Shown here piece after piece: positions 23,693-34,883 of a DNA stretch of 35,931 nucleotides. The stretch is from Candidatus Scalindua rubra. GTDB lineage: Bacteria; Planctomycetota; Brocadiia; Brocadiales; Scalinduaceae. Under the pieces are notes generated by a model. It did not search any database, was not told the origin of the DNA, and saw only the letters and a list, made by a program, of their open reading frames with translations. The first letter of the stretch is position 1; each line of letters begins with the position of its first letter. A program made the position numbers and the translations under genes. The stretch is taken from contig MAYW01000032.1 in NCBI GenBank assembly GCA_001723765.1, forward strand, positions 1 to 35,931. Reading direction: 5' to 3'.

Positions 23693-24687
23693 CTATTTTC
23701 TTTCAGATTTCAAATCGTTCTCAGAAGGAGGCGCCTCTAAATCTCTCAAAAATTCTTGTATATCAAAATCAGCAGATTCTCCTTTAGCTTTTTCTTCCTC
23801 TTTATCTCTTTTTTCTTCACCTTCAGCTGTCTCTAATATCTTTTTCTCAATCTCCTCTGATGAAGTAATTGTCTCAACCGACTCTTTTTCTTCTTCCCCC
23901 ACTCTTTCCTCTTCTTTAACTTCAGATGGTATCTCTAACTCTTTCTCTTTTATTTCCTCAGGCTCTACCTTCTCTTCAACCGCCTCCCCAGACTCGCCTG
24001 AAGGTGAAATGTCAATTGGTTCTACTTCCATCTTTAAAGAACCAGCCAATTTTTCTAAAATATCTTTGTCTTCTTCTGGTGTTTTTAAATTTCTTTCTTT
24101 TAGTTCGTCAAATTTTATCTTTTCTTCGACTACTCCCTCTGATTTTTCAGAAGGTGAAATGCCAACTACACCTTCCTCTACTCGCAAAGAATCAACCAAT
24201 TTTTCCAAAATTGAAGCTGTTGAACTCTTTTGTATCTGAAGTGCTTTATTTATCCTATCATTAATTTTGTTTAATACCTCTTGCGCCTTTGTATCAATAA
24301 TGCTCTCTACCTTATTTACAACTTCTTCTTCCCTTTCTTCAATGTCGGAAGTTAACTTTTCAATTTTTGTAGTAATCTCGTTCTTTAAATCTTTTATTTC
24401 GGTTTCAATTTCTTCGAGATTAACAACCGGCTTTTCCTTTATTTCTACTTTCGGTTCAACTACATCATCTACAATTTCACCTTCTTCTTTCTTATCAGAT
24501 TCATCAACACCAAAAAATTATCTACAACACTAGAAGCTTTTTTCTCTTCACTAGCTTTATGTTGTTGCGTTTCTTGCATATGTTTTTGTTTTGTCTTTCC
24601 CCGAATTCTTACAAATCTACTATAGACGAACGCAATAACAATACCACAAAATATTACGATAATGATAATCAAACGCAAATTATCCAT
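23693..24687 (-). CDS. Membrane-anchored acidic coiled-coil protein, frame disrupted
   Basis: From ATG 24687 the protein has an N-terminal membrane helix (about 4-22, LRLIIIIVIFCGIVIAFVY), a basic patch and a linker, then a frame break at the A6 run 24512-24517. Adding one A lets the frame run to 23693 with no stop, giving 331 residues. The downstream frame has no ATG, GTG or TTG before 24208, which supports a single gene. The middle is a long Glu/Lys coiled coil (LEEIETEIKDLKNEITTKIE). The C-terminal half is very acidic and has two ~48-residue repeats starting ILEKLVDSL and ILEKLAGSL, each followed by ISPS. The function is unknown; a structural or scaffolding role at the membrane fits its make-up. 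It is convergent with gpsA. Confidence 0.7.
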
Positions 24688-24764
24688 TACATGAAACCCT
24701 TAAAACCTCCAATTCGATTCACTATTAAATCCCATTATTTGTACAGTCTCATTATGTAAAAAAA

Positions 24765-24843
24765 TGGTCGGGGCGAGCCGATTCGAACGGCCGACCTCTT
24801 GAACCCCATTCAAGCGCGCTAAACCAAGCTGCGCCACGCCCCG
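24765..24843 (-). tRNA. tRNA-Pro (GGG anticodon)
   Basis: A complete cloverleaf on the minus strand with encoded CCA: acceptor CGGGGCG/CGCCCCG, D arm GCGC/GCGC with an 11-nt loop, anticodon arm CTTGA-ATGGGGT-TCAAG with GGG at 34-36, T arm GGCCG-TTCGAAT-CGGCT. The rest of the 24688-25097 gap holds only the ftsH promoter. Confidence 0.95.
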
Positions 24844-25009
24844 AACACGAAATCCTATATAAGGCTTGAAAAAACAAACACATCAAAATGCATAAATACG
24901 CAAGAATTCTGACTGATGATAGCTCAATTAATAATTTTTGTCAATAATTTAAACATCATAACTAGACAAGATAACTAAGATTTCCATGACGAAATGATAT
25001 TTATTTACT

Positions 25010-25038
25010 TTGACTTCATATTAATATTATCATATAAT
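25010..25038 (+). promoter_or_regulatory. Sigma-70-type promoter for ftsH
   Basis: TTGACT (25010-25015) and TATAAT (25033-25038), 17-bp spacer, 60 nt before the ATG. The boxes and spacing are the same as at the prfB promoter. Confidence 0.8.
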
Positions 25039-25097
25039 TTCAGCATAAAGTGTAAAATTATAAGTATAAATAATTTCAGTTGCCAAGGTTATTATTG

Positions 25098-27008
25098 ATG
25101 AAAAAAACAGATAAAAATTCAAAAGGAAAAATATCCAAGAACTTAAAATCTAAGAAGGCTGGTTTTTCTATAGGGTATCTCCTCCTTTTTCTTGTAGTTT
25201 TATACATCATACAAATGTTTATGTCACCTAAATCCGACGAGATTCCCTATAGTCAATTCAGGCAATATCTAAGTGAGGGAAAGATTGTTGATTGTTCCAT
25301 AGGAGAAAAGGTAATAAGGGGCCACTATGAAGATTCGTTATCCGGAAAAGACAAACTAATTGCCTTTGTAACCGTTCCAATACAGGACCCCAAACTCGTT
25401 AACGAATTAGAAAAACAAAACGTTAAGTTCAAAGGTGAAGTTGAGAATAATTTTCTCAGAAACATGTTAATGTGGTGGATTTTCCCATTTGTAATTATCG
25501 CAATAGCCTGGTTTTTTATATCAAAAAGAATCGGGGGAATGGGAACCCCTTTTATGTCATTCGGAAAGGCAAAGATTAAATTATATGCTGAAGAAGATGC
25601 ACAAAAAATTACTTTTGCAGATGTTGCAGGTTGTGATGAAGCAAAGGAAGAATTACAAGAAATAATAGAATTTCTAAAATACCCACAAAAATTCCAAAAA
25701 CTTGGAGGTAAAATTCCAAAAGGTGTTTTACTCGTCGGGCCACCAGGAACCGGAAAAACACTTCTGGCAAAGGCAGTTGCAGGCGAATCGGGAGTGCCTT
25801 TCTTTTCCATAAGTGGTTCTGATTTTGTAGAAATGTTCGTCGGTATGGGAGCTGCAAGAGTACGTGATATGTTTGAACAGGCTAAACAGAAGGCCCCTTG
25901 TATAGTATTTATAGACGAACTTGATAGTGTAGGAAGGCAACGTGGTGCAGGTTTAGGTGGCGGTCATGATGAACGCGAGCAAACACTTAACCAACTATTA
26001 GCCGAGATGGATGGCTTTTCTTCACAAAAGGGAGTAATTATTATTGCTGCTACAAACAGACCGGATGTTTTAGATTATGCTTTGCTCCGCCCTGGAAGAT
26101 TCGACAGGCAAATCACCGTTGATAGGCCAGATTTAATAGGTAGGGAAGCTATTCTAAAAGTACATGCAAAAAATGTTAAGGTAGCGCCTAATGGGAATCT
26201 TAAGACAATAGCAAAACGTACTCCCGGTTTCTCAGGCGCTGATTTAGCAAATGTTATTAATGAAGCAGCATTGCTCGCTGCGCGACGGGATAAGAAATTT
26301 GTTGAAATGGGAGAACTCGAGGAATCAATAGAAAGGGTTATAGCAGGTCCCGAAAGGAAAAGCAGGGTAATAAGCGATGAGGAAAAAAGAATTGTTGCGT
26401 ATCATGAGTCAGGCCATACTCTGGTAGCAGCGCTATTGCCCAATACTGACCCCGTACATAAAGTATCAATTATAGCCAGGGGAGCCGCAGCACTTGGTTA
26501 TACGTTACAGCTCCCTGCTGAGGATAAATATTTAACCAAAGAATCTGAAATACTGGATACTTTGTGCGTTCTTCTTGCTGGACGTGCAGCAGAAGAAATC
26601 ATTTTCAATGAGTTATCCACTGGTGCGCAAAATGACCTGGAAAGAGTAACAAAACTGTCCAGAAATTATGTATGTAAATTCGGAATGAGTAGTTTACTTG
26701 GCCCTCAAACATTCGGAAGGCAATCGGGAAATATCTTCCTTGGACATGATCTTGTGCAAGAAAAAGAGTTTAGCGAGAAAACAGCTTTAGAAATTGATCA
26801 AGAAGTATCAAGAATAATCAAAGAATCTTACACCAAAGCCAAATCACTAGTTGAAAAAAACAGGGATAAATTAGAACTCCTTGCTAAGAAGCTAGAAGAA
26901 GAAGAAGTATTAGAAAGTGACCAAATTCTTGAATTGCTGAACCTTAAAAAGGAAAACAAAGAGGAAGCAAAAGAAGAAAAGCTTGTAGTTAAGAACAAAA
27001 CTAAATAG
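25098..27008 (+). CDS. ftsH: ATP-dependent zinc metalloprotease FtsH
   Basis: A membrane-bound hexameric AAA+ protease that removes damaged membrane proteins and unstable regulators. 636 residues from the ATG at 25098; a TTG at 25080 is also open but gives an atypical extension. Two N-terminal membrane helices ([20 protein letters not shown] and [19 protein letters not shown]) flank a short extracytoplasmic domain. The AAA module has Walker A GPPGTGKT (214-221), Walker B FIDELD and an RPGRFDRQ second region of homology. The protease has zinc motif HESGH (436-440). The C-terminus is Lys/Glu-rich. No partner gene follows; yebC converges on it. Confidence 0.98.
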   Translation: MKKTDKNSKGKISKNLKSKKAGFSIGYLLLFLVVLYIIQMFMSPKSDEIPYSQFRQYLSEGKIVDCSIGEKVIRGHYEDSLSGKDKLIAFVTVPIQDPKLVNELEKQNVKFKGEVENNFLRNMLMWWIFPFVIIAIAWFFISKRIGGMGTPFMSFGKAKIKLYAEEDAQKITFADVAGCDEAKEELQEIIEFLKYPQKFQKLGGKIPKGVLLVGPPGTGKTLLAKAVAGESGVPFFSISGSDFVEMFVGMGAARVRDMFEQAKQKAPCIVFIDELDSVGRQRGAGLGGGHDEREQTLNQLLAEMDGFSSQKGVIIIAATNRPDVLDYALLRPGRFDRQITVDRPDLIGREAILKVHAKNVKVAPNGNLKTIAKRTPGFSGADLANVINEAALLAARRDKKFVEMGELEESIERVIAGPERKSRVISDEEKRIVAYHESGHTLVAALLPNTDPVHKVSIIARGAAALGYTLQLPAEDKYLTKESEILDTLCVLLAGRAAEEIIFNELSTGAQNDLERVTKLSRNYVCKFGMSSLLGPQTFGRQSGNIFLGHDLVQEKEFSEKTALEIDQEVSRIIKESYTKAKSLVEKNRDKLELLAKKLEEEEVLESDQILELLNLKKENKEEAKEEKLVVKNKTK

Positions 27009-27206
27009 TTAAAATAGTTCTTGGACGAGCAAAGTTTACTCCTACATTGATACAACTTGCTTTTCAGATGATGAACACGCGCATGAAATAATAATGTTTT
27101 TGTTGATTATCCAGCGGGTAGTCAATTTAGCAGAATAGGTATGACGTTCACACAAATACCTATAAAGATAGTCAAGTGAAATCAAATTATAGTATTTCCG
27201 AGACGT

Positions 27207-27968
27207 TCAATTTTTGGAGACTTGTAGTTCTTCTAACAAATCTTTTGGAAGCTCAAAATTAGCATATACATTCTGAACATCATCATGATTCTCCAACGCT
27301 TCCATTAAAGAAATAACATTTCTACCTGTCGTTTCGTTAAGCTCGATGAAGCTGTTTGGAATCATACTGACTTCTGCTGAGGCTAGATTAATTCCATCTT
27401 TTTGTAATGCATTTTTAATATTGTTAAAGTCCTTTGTATCACAAGTAATCTGATATTCATCACCCACAACTTGTAGATCTTCACCTCCCGCATCCAGAAC
27501 AAAAGTCATCAATTTATCCTCTTCTATATCATCAACATTAATAGTTATCATTCCCTTTTTTTGAAACATCCATGAAACACAACCTGATTCACCTAGATTT
27601 CCTCCAAACCTTTCGAATATCTTCCTGATCTCTGATGCTGTCCTATTCTTATTGTCAGTTAATATCTCTATCATTATTGCGACACCATTGGATCCATAAC
27701 CTTCGTAAATACATTCAAAAAGTTCAGAATCACCGCCCAATTCTCCTGTGCCCTTAAGTATAGCACGTTCGATATTATCCTTGGGCACATTTTCTGCTTT
27801 AGCTTTATCTATTGCATATTGTAACTTTATATTCATTTCTGGATTACCACCACCCTGTCTGGCCGCAGAAGTAATGGCTTTTGCAAGTTTGGAGAATTTC
27901 TTCCCCTTCTTTGCATCTGCAGCACCCTTTTTATGCTTTATACTTGCCCAATGTGAATGTCCTGCCAT
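27207..27968 (-). CDS. yebC: YebC/PmpR-family protein
   Basis: 253 residues with the conserved start AGHSHWASIKHKKGAADAKK, then GGGNPEMNIKLQYAIDKAKA and the middle block YEGYGSNGVAIMIE, TDNKNRTASEIR. The family was named as transcription regulators; recent work links some members to relief of ribosome stalling. No DNA target is visible. It is the last gene of a minus-strand run below the TPR gene (39-nt gap). Confidence 0.95.
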   Translation of the reverse strand: MAGHSHWASIKHKKGAADAKKGKKFSKLAKAITSAARQGGGNPEMNIKLQYAIDKAKAENVPKDNIERAILKGTGELGGDSELFECIYEGYGSNGVAIMIEILTDNKNRTASEIRKIFERFGGNLGESGCVSWMFQKKGMITINVDDIEEDKLMTFVLDAGGEDLQVVGDEYQITCDTKDFNNIKNALQKDGINLASAEVSMIPNSFIELNETTGRNVISLMEALENHDDVQNVYANFELPKDLLEELQVSKN

Positions 27969-28007
27969 TCTTTTTTGTCTCCATATTATTGATACAAATA
28001 CAAACTC

Positions 28008-29610
28008 CTACTTTCGCTGAATATTGCTACTAACAACTTTTTCTCCTGATTTTAACCTCTTCATGGAATTTTCTACCATTTTCAGATATTGAAGCTTTTC
28101 AAGTTTGTTTTGAACTGTTTTTTTAGCTTTCAACTCACGAGCAGTCTCATGTATTAAATGTGGAGAAGTTTCTCTTGTTACCTTTTCCCATAATCCTAAG
28201 GCTCTTTCCCACTGTTTCTGCGCCTCTTCCCAAAAACCAAGGCAATAATACACATCTCCTATATGACCCACAATTTCTGAATCTTCAGCATATTTCGAGG
28301 CCTCGATGAGTTTTTGCAATGCTAAGATTATTTTCTCACTGTCATCTTCAGCCGCAAGCTTATAATACGCCCAACCTAAACTATCAAGGTATGCGCCATT
28401 TTCAGGTTCAACACTCAAAGCTTTTTCTATTAAACTCAAAGCCTCTTCTAACTTTTCTCCCTTTTCAACAAAAAAGTAACCCAAAAAATTATTTGCTTGA
28501 TGACAATCAGGATCTACCTGCAATACCTTCTCTAATTCTCCTACAACATTTATATGATCATTCATTTCATAATATATATTCGCCAATAAGAAATGTACTT
28601 CTATTAGCGCTTCGTCATCATCTTTTATTACATCAGAGAGAGCAATTTCTAGCGTCTCAATAGCCTTTTTTATTTTTACCTCTCTTCTGTAAAAGTTGAC
28701 TCAATACGATATACTCCCTTAAATTTTTACTTCCATTATTTACACTCCCTATCAAAATGTCAAAAACCTTATCCCTCTCTAATTCTGCCATCTCATATTG
28801 TTTCACTTTGTCATATATATTTGACAAGCCAATACGCACATGCCAAGATTCAGAATCATTCTCAACAAAAGATTTTAACTCAGCAATCGCTCTATCATAA
28901 TCCTCTAACTCTTCATAACATAAAGCAAGATAATAGCTTACAGAACCGTATTTGGGGTCAGAATCTCTGGCTTTAACGAATTCCTCTATTGCTTCCTCAA
29001 TCTTTTTTCTTTCAAAGTAAATTTGACCGAGTTTATAATGAATTTTAACAGACTCGCGCGTCAATTCTAAATCAAGTATTTTCTTATATACATTCGTTGC
29101 GTTTTCTAAGTCGCCATTTTTCAAATAAAGATTTGCTAGACGGAGTAACATATCAGATACAAAAACCTTATCAATACCATCCATTACAGAAGAATTAGCA
29201 CTTTCATATTCTGAAATAGCTCTTTTTCCATTACCTTTACTCTCATATATATTACCAAGTGTATAATGAATATTAAAATCATCAGGTTTAAGTTGTGCAA
29301 TTTTTTCAATATGGAACAAGGCTTCTTCTTTGTTATTCGATTGGAAGTAACAAGTAGCCAAAAAATTGTGTATTCTTTCGGCATTTGGGTCTGACTGCAA
29401 AACTTTCTTAAAAAATACTATCGCCTCTTCCCAGCGATGCTCTCTCATTAGATAAAATCCCGTGCAAAAATTCACATATGTTTTTGGGCTATTATATAAC
29501 AAAGTACCATTCTCATTGTCTTTCCTGGACCCGGCAAAAGTTATTTCACATGGGAATGAAAAAACAGTCAAAAGAAATAGCGATAAAATTATAATTTTTA
29601 TTTTTGACAT
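28008..29610 (-). CDS. Secreted TPR-repeat protein, frame disrupted
   Basis: From the ATG at 29610 the protein has a signal peptide (KIKIIILSLFLLTVFSFPC, likely cleaved near ITFAG) and then about eight tetratricopeptide repeats, for example FKKVLQSDPNAERIHNFLAT and KKILDLELTRESVKIHYKLG. The frame ends at 28657 after KRGKNKKGY. A second frame, already TPR-like upstream of any start (KKAIETLEIAL, LLANIYYEMN), continues to 28008. Removing one base near the T6 run 28666-28671 joins them into ~533 residues. A TTG 12 nt upstream of the ATG is a less likely start. TPR proteins are scaffolds for periplasmic or envelope complexes; no partner is evident. It lies between hisG and yebC. Confidence 0.8.
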
Positions 29611-29737
29611 GTTATAATCCAAAAAATTTATTGCTCTTCTAAAAGTTCAAAACGGAATGTCATTTTATAAAAGTCAATTGCCAATATCACTCACAAATAG
29701 CAAATTATTACATGTCGAACTGAAGATTTGAGTTTAA

Positions 29738-30616
29738 CTAAATCACTACTTTGTTGAGTGGATATTCTATTATCCCCTCCGCACCAACCCGTTTCAGTTC
29801 AGGAATAATATTTCTTACAACCGATTCATCCAAGATTGTCTCTATTGCGTATCCTGCGCTTTCTGAAAGAGGAGAAATAGTAGGTTTTCGTAAAGCGGGT
29901 AACTTCTTGAGTAAAGCATCTAATCCTTCATTTGATATATTCATTTTTAATCCAACCTTTTCACGTGCAATTATGGCTCCTTCAAATAACATTGCCAGAT
30001 TTTCTATCTTTTGCCTTTTCCATGGATCTTCCCATGATTTGTGGTTAGCAATGAATGCAGTAGTAGATTCTATAACCGTATCGACAATGCGGAGATTGTT
30101 AGCTCTTAAACTACTACCAGTTTCTGTCAATTCCACAATTGCGTCAACAAGGTCTGGTGCCTTTGCTTCTGTAGCACCATGAGAAAACTCAATTTCAGCA
30201 TGAATATTCCTTTCCTCAAGATACTTTTTAGTAACATTTACCAATTCTGTTGCTATTCTTTTACCTTGAAGATCCTCCACTGATTTAATTGAAGAGTTTT
30301 CTGGTACGGCAAAAACCCAACGAACTTTTGTTAATTTTTGTTTTGCATATAGCAGTTTTTCAACACATCTTACATCAGAACCCGCTTCTTCCACCCAATC
30401 TTGACCTGTTAGACCGGCATCCACAATTTCCTTTTCAACATACCGTGACATATCTTGTGGGCGAATTAACCTTACTAATAGTTCTTCATCATCAACTGTG
30501 GGATAGTATGATCTACTGCTTACATAAACCCTATAGCCTGCATTCTTCATCATACCAATTGTAGCTTCCTGTAAGCTTCCTTTTGGTATACCAAAACGTA
30601 ACTTTCTCGTATTCAT
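29738..30616 (-). CDS. hisG: ATP phosphoribosyltransferase, long form
   Basis: First step of histidine synthesis: joins ATP and PRPP. 292 residues, the long HisG form with its own C-terminal regulatory ACT-like domain, so no HisZ is needed and feedback by histidine is expected. Blocks include RFGIPKGSLQEAT, VDAGLTGQDWVEE, KRIATELVNVTKKYL, the PRPP loop ELTETGSSLRANNLRI, and the C-terminal KLPALRKPTISPL. It follows rbfA by 29 nt, so it is probably read as part of the nusA-infB transcript. Confidence 0.97.
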   Translation of the reverse strand: MNTRKLRFGIPKGSLQEATIGMMKNAGYRVYVSSRSYYPTVDDEELLVRLIRPQDMSRYVEKEIVDAGLTGQDWVEEAGSDVRCVEKLLYAKQKLTKVRWVFAVPENSSIKSVEDLQGKRIATELVNVTKKYLEERNIHAEIEFSHGATEAKAPDLVDAIVELTETGSSLRANNLRIVDTVIESTTAFIANHKSWEDPWKRQKIENLAMLFEGAIIAREKVGLKMNISNEGLDALLKKLPALRKPTISPLSESAGYAIETILDESVVRNIIPELKRVGAEGIIEYPLNKVVI

Positions 30617-30645
30617 AATTCTATTCAGTTTAGTTTCTTATGACA

Positions 30646-30993
30646 CTACTTATCTTCATCAACCGCTTTTTCTATTAACCGTAAGATATGACTACTCTTT
30701 TTCTCTGTCTCATCTAAATAAAAAGTTAACGATGGTGTATTTCGCATCTTTAAATGTAGAGCCATTTCTGATTGTATATACCCTTTTGCGTGCTTGAGCG
30801 CATTTAAAGTTTCATTTTGTGTTGATTCATCACCATGGATAGTTACATATATCTTTGCCATTCTAAGATCAGGAGAAGGTTTAACTTGTGTTACTGTTAC
30901 CAAACTTATCCTGGGATCTCGCAACTTATACAAAATAGCTTTACTTACTTCTTGCTTAATAATTTCTCCGACTCTTTCCAATCTTCTTGTCAT
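30646..30993 (-). CDS. rbfA: Ribosome-binding factor A
   Basis: A KH-like protein that helps mature the 16S rRNA 5' end. 115 residues with RRLERVGEIIKQEVSKAIL at the start, KLRDPRISLVTVTQVKPSPD and AKIYVTIHGDE. It lies 12 nt after the DUF503 gene, in the usual nusA-infB-rbfA order. Confidence 0.95.
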   Translation of the reverse strand: MTRRLERVGEIIKQEVSKAILYKLRDPRISLVTVTQVKPSPDLRMAKIYVTIHGDESTQNETLNALKHAKGYIQSEMALHLKMRNTPSLTFYLDETEKKSSHILRLIEKAVDEDK

Positions 30994-31005
30994 GACTTTG
31001 TATAG

Positions 31006-31287
31006 TTAAGTTAATTCTAGCTCATAATCAACTAATTCTATCTGCGGGAAAAACCTGAAGAAATTTATAAGTGATGATAATGTGCTATTAACATATTGCC
31101 TATCTGTCCCTACCATTGCCACAGCAATCTTTGAGTACTTATGATTGTCTTGCGCATCTGTTTCAGAAATGGAAACATTGAATTTATTTCTAATTCTGTC
31201 TTTCAAACTTTTAATTATGCGACGCTTATCTTTTAAAGAACGAGAGTTTCTAATTGCTAACCTAATGCTTAAAGTCCCTACAACCAT
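31006..31287 (-). CDS. DUF503 (YlxP-like) protein
   Basis: 93 residues of the DUF503 family, which in many bacteria sits between infB and rbfA, as here. Typical blocks are GTLSIRLAIRNSRSLKDKRR and ETDAQDNHKYSKIAVAMVGT. The biochemical role is not settled; location and conservation point to ribosome assembly or translation. Gaps of 48 nt to infB and 12 nt to rbfA indicate one transcript. Confidence 0.92.
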   Translation of the reverse strand: MVVGTLSIRLAIRNSRSLKDKRRIIKSLKDRIRNKFNVSISETDAQDNHKYSKIAVAMVGTDRQYVNSTLSSLINFFRFFPQIELVDYELELT

Positions 31288-31335
31288 GACGTAATTTTCT
31301 TAGTCTCTCTACCACTACCATGTATAAGTCATTCT

Positions 31336-33516
31336 TCAACGCAAAGTACGTGCAACTAGTTGAACTTCATAAGCCTCTATTACATCACCTACTTTAATAT
31401 CATCATATCCCGCAATCTTAATACCACATTCAAAACCCGCCTTTACTTCTTTTGCATCCTCCTTAACAATTCTTAATGTTGCAATCTTGCCGTCATACAA
31501 AACTACATTATCTCGTATCATCCTTATCAAGGAGTTACGCATTATCTTACCACTCTTTACATAACAACCTGCTATATTACCAACTTTTGATACTTTAAAA
31601 ACTCTTCTCACTTCAACCTTTCCAATTGTCTGTTCAAATTCTTCAGGCTCTAACATACCTTCCATAGCGGCCTTCACGTCGTTTGTAGCATTATATATAA
31701 CTTTATACAACCTTATATCCACTCCACTCTCTTCTGCAAGCATACCTGCTTTATCTTCAGCCACAACATGAAAACCAATCACAATAGCATCAGATGCATG
31801 CGCAAGCAAAATATCAGTCTCCGTAATTCCTCCAACACCACTATGCAAGATTCTAACCCGAACTTCTTTAGTCGAAAGTTTTTCAAGTGATTTTTTAAGT
31901 ACCTCAACCGAGCCCTTAAAATCAGCTTTTAAAATTATCTTAATTTCCTTAACGTGTCCTTCTTCAATCCTTTTATACAGATTATCCAATGTAACATGTT
32001 GACGACTAGCCAGAGTTACTTCTCGAATTTTCCTTTGTCGTCTCAGCGCAATATCCCTTGCTTTTTGGATATCCTTAACAACATAAAATTTATCACCTGC
32101 TTCCGGACAAGTAGATAATCCAGATATTGCTATTGGTGATGATGGTCCAGCTTCCTTTATCTCTTCCCCACGATCATTATATATAACCCTTACTCTGCCA
32201 TATGTCTGACCACAGAGCACAATATTACCCTGTCGTATAGTACCATCCCGCACCACGAGGTTTGCAATAACACCTCTACCTTCATGGACTTGTGCCTCTA
32301 AAACAATACCCCTAGCCAGATTATTTGGAGCAGCTTTTAGCTCCAATATTTCTGCTTCTAACAATAATCCATCTAAAAGTGCATCAAGACCTTCTTTAGA
32401 AACAACAGAGGTTTCTATCATTTGAACTTTTCCTCCCCAATCTTCAGGGTTCAAATCTAATGATGCTAATTGTTGCTTGACTCTTAGTACATTCGCCTCT
32501 GGTTTATCCACTTTATTTATAGCCACTACAATAGGTACTTTAGCCGCACGTGCATGATTAACAGCTTCTTCAGTTTGTGGCATTACTCCATCATCAGCCG
32601 CAACTACCAATACAACTAAATCTGTTACGTTTGCTCCCCTTGCTCTCATGGATGTAAAAGCTTCATGTCCTGGTGTATCGAGAAAAACAACGGATTTTCC
32701 ATTTGTTTCTACACGATAAGCACCTATATGTTGAGTTATTCCACCAGCTTCAAAAGATGCAATGTTGGTTTTTCTGATACTATCGAGCAATGATGTCTTC
32801 CCATGGTCTACATGGCCAAGAAATGTTACTATTGGAGCTCTTGTTTTTAATTCTTCTTCCTTTTCAACTGTTTCTTCAAGCAAGAATTCTTCTTCAACAT
32901 CTTTTGCTTGTCTCAACTCTATTTCGACACCATATTCTAAGCCCATCATTTCAATAACATCACTATCCAAACTTTGATTTATAGTAGCACAAACATTGTG
33001 TTCCATTAGCAATTTCGATATTATGTCACCAGCCTTCACACCCAAAACCCTCGACACATCTTTAACTGAAGCAGGCAATTCTACCGTAGCTTTACCTGCT
33101 TTTTCTTTCAGCGGAACATGTCTTTTTGCCTTAGGTTGTTCTTTTGTGCGTCTGTCAAACTTTCTCGGCCTTTTAGGTACCGAAACCTTTGTCACCTCTT
33201 TCCATCTTCCCCTAATCAATTCTTCTCTTGCTCTTTGTTTCCAAGGTGGAATACGTCTTCGTATTTCTAAAGTAGTTTCATCCGGCTTAACCTTAACAGA
33301 ATCTCCATCCCCATCCTTAGTACTTACTTTATCTACTTTAGAAGAAACAGCTAGCTCAACCCCTTTTACTAACTTACTCCTTAGTAGATCTACTTGTTCA
33401 TCTGTCAAAGAGTTTGCATGGTGTTTAATATTTACAAAACCATATTCTTGACACTTTCCTATTAAAAAACTACTTTTGAAACCCAAATCTTTAGCCAGCT
33501 TATTGATTCTAACCAT
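31336..33516 (-). CDS. infB: Translation initiation factor IF-2
   Basis: GTPase that brings initiator tRNA to the 30S subunit and promotes subunit joining. 726 residues. The N-terminal IF2_N domain ([20 protein letters not shown]) is followed by a short basic linker and a second IF2_N-like part ([20 protein letters not shown]). The GTPase has G1 GHVDHGKT, G3 DTPGHEAF and G4 NKVDKP. The C-terminal fMet-tRNA-binding domain includes [18 protein letters not shown]. Order and spacing after nusA (41 nt) are conventional. Confidence 0.98.
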   Translation of the reverse strand: MVRINKLAKDLGFKSSFLIGKCQEYGFVNIKHHANSLTDEQVDLLRSKLVKGVELAVSSKVDKVSTKDGDGDSVKVKPDETTLEIRRRIPPWKQRAREELIRGRWKEVTKVSVPKRPRKFDRRTKEQPKAKRHVPLKEKAGKATVELPASVKDVSRVLGVKAGDIISKLLMEHNVCATINQSLDSDVIEMMGLEYGVEIELRQAKDVEEEFLLEETVEKEEELKTRAPIVTFLGHVDHGKTSLLDSIRKTNIASFEAGGITQHIGAYRVETNGKSVVFLDTPGHEAFTSMRARGANVTDLVVLVVAADDGVMPQTEEAVNHARAAKVPIVVAINKVDKPEANVLRVKQQLASLDLNPEDWGGKVQMIETSVVSKEGLDALLDGLLLEAEILELKAAPNNLARGIVLEAQVHEGRGVIANLVVRDGTIRQGNIVLCGQTYGRVRVIYNDRGEEIKEAGPSSPIAISGLSTCPEAGDKFYVVKDIQKARDIALRRQRKIREVTLASRQHVTLDNLYKRIEEGHVKEIKIILKADFKGSVEVLKKSLEKLSTKEVRVRILHSGVGGITETDILLAHASDAIVIGFHVVAEDKAGMLAEESGVDIRLYKVIYNATNDVKAAMEGMLEPEEFEQTIGKVEVRRVFKVSKVGNIAGCYVKSGKIMRNSLIRMIRDNVVLYDGKIATLRIVKEDAKEVKAGFECGIKIAGYDDIKVGDVIEAYEVQLVARTLR

Positions 33517-33557
33517 AACTACAAAAAGACTCCTTTATTGGCACTTTTTATTAATGT

Positions 33558-34631
33558 TTACTCTTTATTCTCATCGTTACCAGTATCTTTATTTAGCATT
33601 GCTTCTTCGGCTTCCTCAGCTTCTCCAACTTCTTCAGCTTCTCCAGCTTTTTCACCAGTTAAATTATCAGCTTCTTCACGCTCACGTTCACGTTCAAGCT
33701 CTACTTCTGTAATTATGTCAATATCCCAACCTGCTAATTTTGATGCAAGTCTTACATTTTGTCCTCTTTTACCTATAGCTAACGAAAGTTGATCATTCGG
33801 AACCACTACAGTTGCGACTTGATTTTCAGGTGATAATAATATCCCAGTGACTTCTGCAGGTTTAAGGGTATTAGGAATGAAAACTTCTGGTACATCATCC
33901 CATCGAATAATATCTATCTTCTCACCATTCAATTCATCAACAATGTTTTTGATTCTAGTACCTCTCACACCTACACAAGCACCTACACAATCAACATTAG
34001 AATCTTCCGAATATACAGCAATCTTAGTCCTATATCCTGCTTCTCTTACCAGTCCTTTTATCTCAACAATCTTTTCCGGTATTTCTGGTACTTCTAGCTC
34101 AAAGAGTTGTCTTACAAAACTAGGATGAGTTCTCGAAAGTAAAATTTTGACTTTATGACCCGCTTTTTTCACCTCTGCAACAAGACATCTCACCCTTTCT
34201 CCGGAACGATGGTATTCATTACTAATTTGTTCTGACTTTGGAAGATAACCTTCAGTTTTACCAAGATTTACAAATATGGTTGATCCTTCAAAGTGTTGCA
34301 CCATACCACTTACAATTGTGCCTTTTCTACCAATATATTCATCAAAAACAACATCTCTTTCCGCTTCCTTAATTTTTTGAATTATTACTTGTTTAGCAGT
34401 TTGGGCAGTTATCCTACCTAAATCAGAAAGGTCGATTTCATGCTCTCCCTGTATTGCTGCAATCTCTCCAGTCTCCCTGTCAATCTTAATTGAAATCGGC
34501 TCATCGGTCTTTAAATGTTTTCTAGCCGCAGATTCTAGAGCAGATTCAATACCCTGGAACACAATGTCTTTATCAATGTCCTTATCCTTGTGTAACATAT
34601 CGACTAACCGTAACAAGCTTTCTTTATCCAT
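33558..34631 (-). CDS. nusA: Transcription factor NusA
   Basis: Binds RNA polymerase and controls pausing, termination and antitermination. 357 residues: the N-terminal RNAP-binding domain, an S1 domain (about 125-195, GRKGTIVSGMVQHFEGSTIF) and two KH domains (CVGVRGTRIKNIVDEL and AIGKRGQNVRLASKLAGWDI). The C-terminus ends in a Glu/Ala-rich tail (EAEEVGEAEEAEEAM) with no acidic repeat domains of the E. coli type. It heads the nusA-infB-DUF503-rbfA-hisG run. A terminator-like hairpin 25 nt upstream of the ATG suggests attenuation, possibly by NusA itself. Confidence 0.97.
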   Translation of the reverse strand: MDKESLLRLVDMLHKDKDIDKDIVFQGIESALESAARKHLKTDEPISIKIDRETGEIAAIQGEHEIDLSDLGRITAQTAKQVIIQKIKEAERDVVFDEYIGRKGTIVSGMVQHFEGSTIFVNLGKTEGYLPKSEQISNEYHRSGERVRCLVAEVKKAGHKVKILLSRTHPSFVRQLFELEVPEIPEKIVEIKGLVREAGYRTKIAVYSEDSNVDCVGACVGVRGTRIKNIVDELNGEKIDIIRWDDVPEVFIPNTLKPAEVTGILLSPENQVATVVVPNDQLSLAIGKRGQNVRLASKLAGWDIDIITEVELEREREREEADNLTGEKAGEAEEVGEAEEAEEAMLNKDTGNDENKE

Positions 34632-34655
34632 TTAAATCCTTCCAACATTCTTAAA

Positions 34656-34682
34656 ACAAAAAAAAGTGGGTAAATTCCCACT
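34656..34682 (-). terminator. Terminator-like hairpin in the nusA leader (possible attenuator)
   Basis: On the minus strand AGTGGG (34682-34677), loop AATTTA, CCCACT (34670-34665), then a run of eight T. It lies between the candidate promoter at 34912 and the nusA ATG at 34631. No gene ends here on either strand, so it is better explained as attenuation of the nusA operon than as an ordinary gene end. The opposite strand also has a T-rich tail. Confidence 0.7.
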
Positions 34683-34883
34683 CTTTTTGTCATAGCTAAA
34701 CTTCTCGTAATATCTAAACCCCTTCACGCTTACTTCAATTCAGCTCCCTCATCGACCTTCCATAACCTCAATGACATAAAATAACGACTTTGAACGAGTA
34801 AGGAATATATCTTAGAATATGCAAACCGCTTAAATCTTTCATAGATTTTGATGACAAATTACTTCCATCATCTAATAAAATTT

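Noticed and set aside
27135..27163. 8-bp inverted repeat ATAGGTAT/ATACCTAT between ftsH and yebC as a terminator
   Set aside because: AT-rich stem with a 13-nt loop and no T-run; too weak to call.
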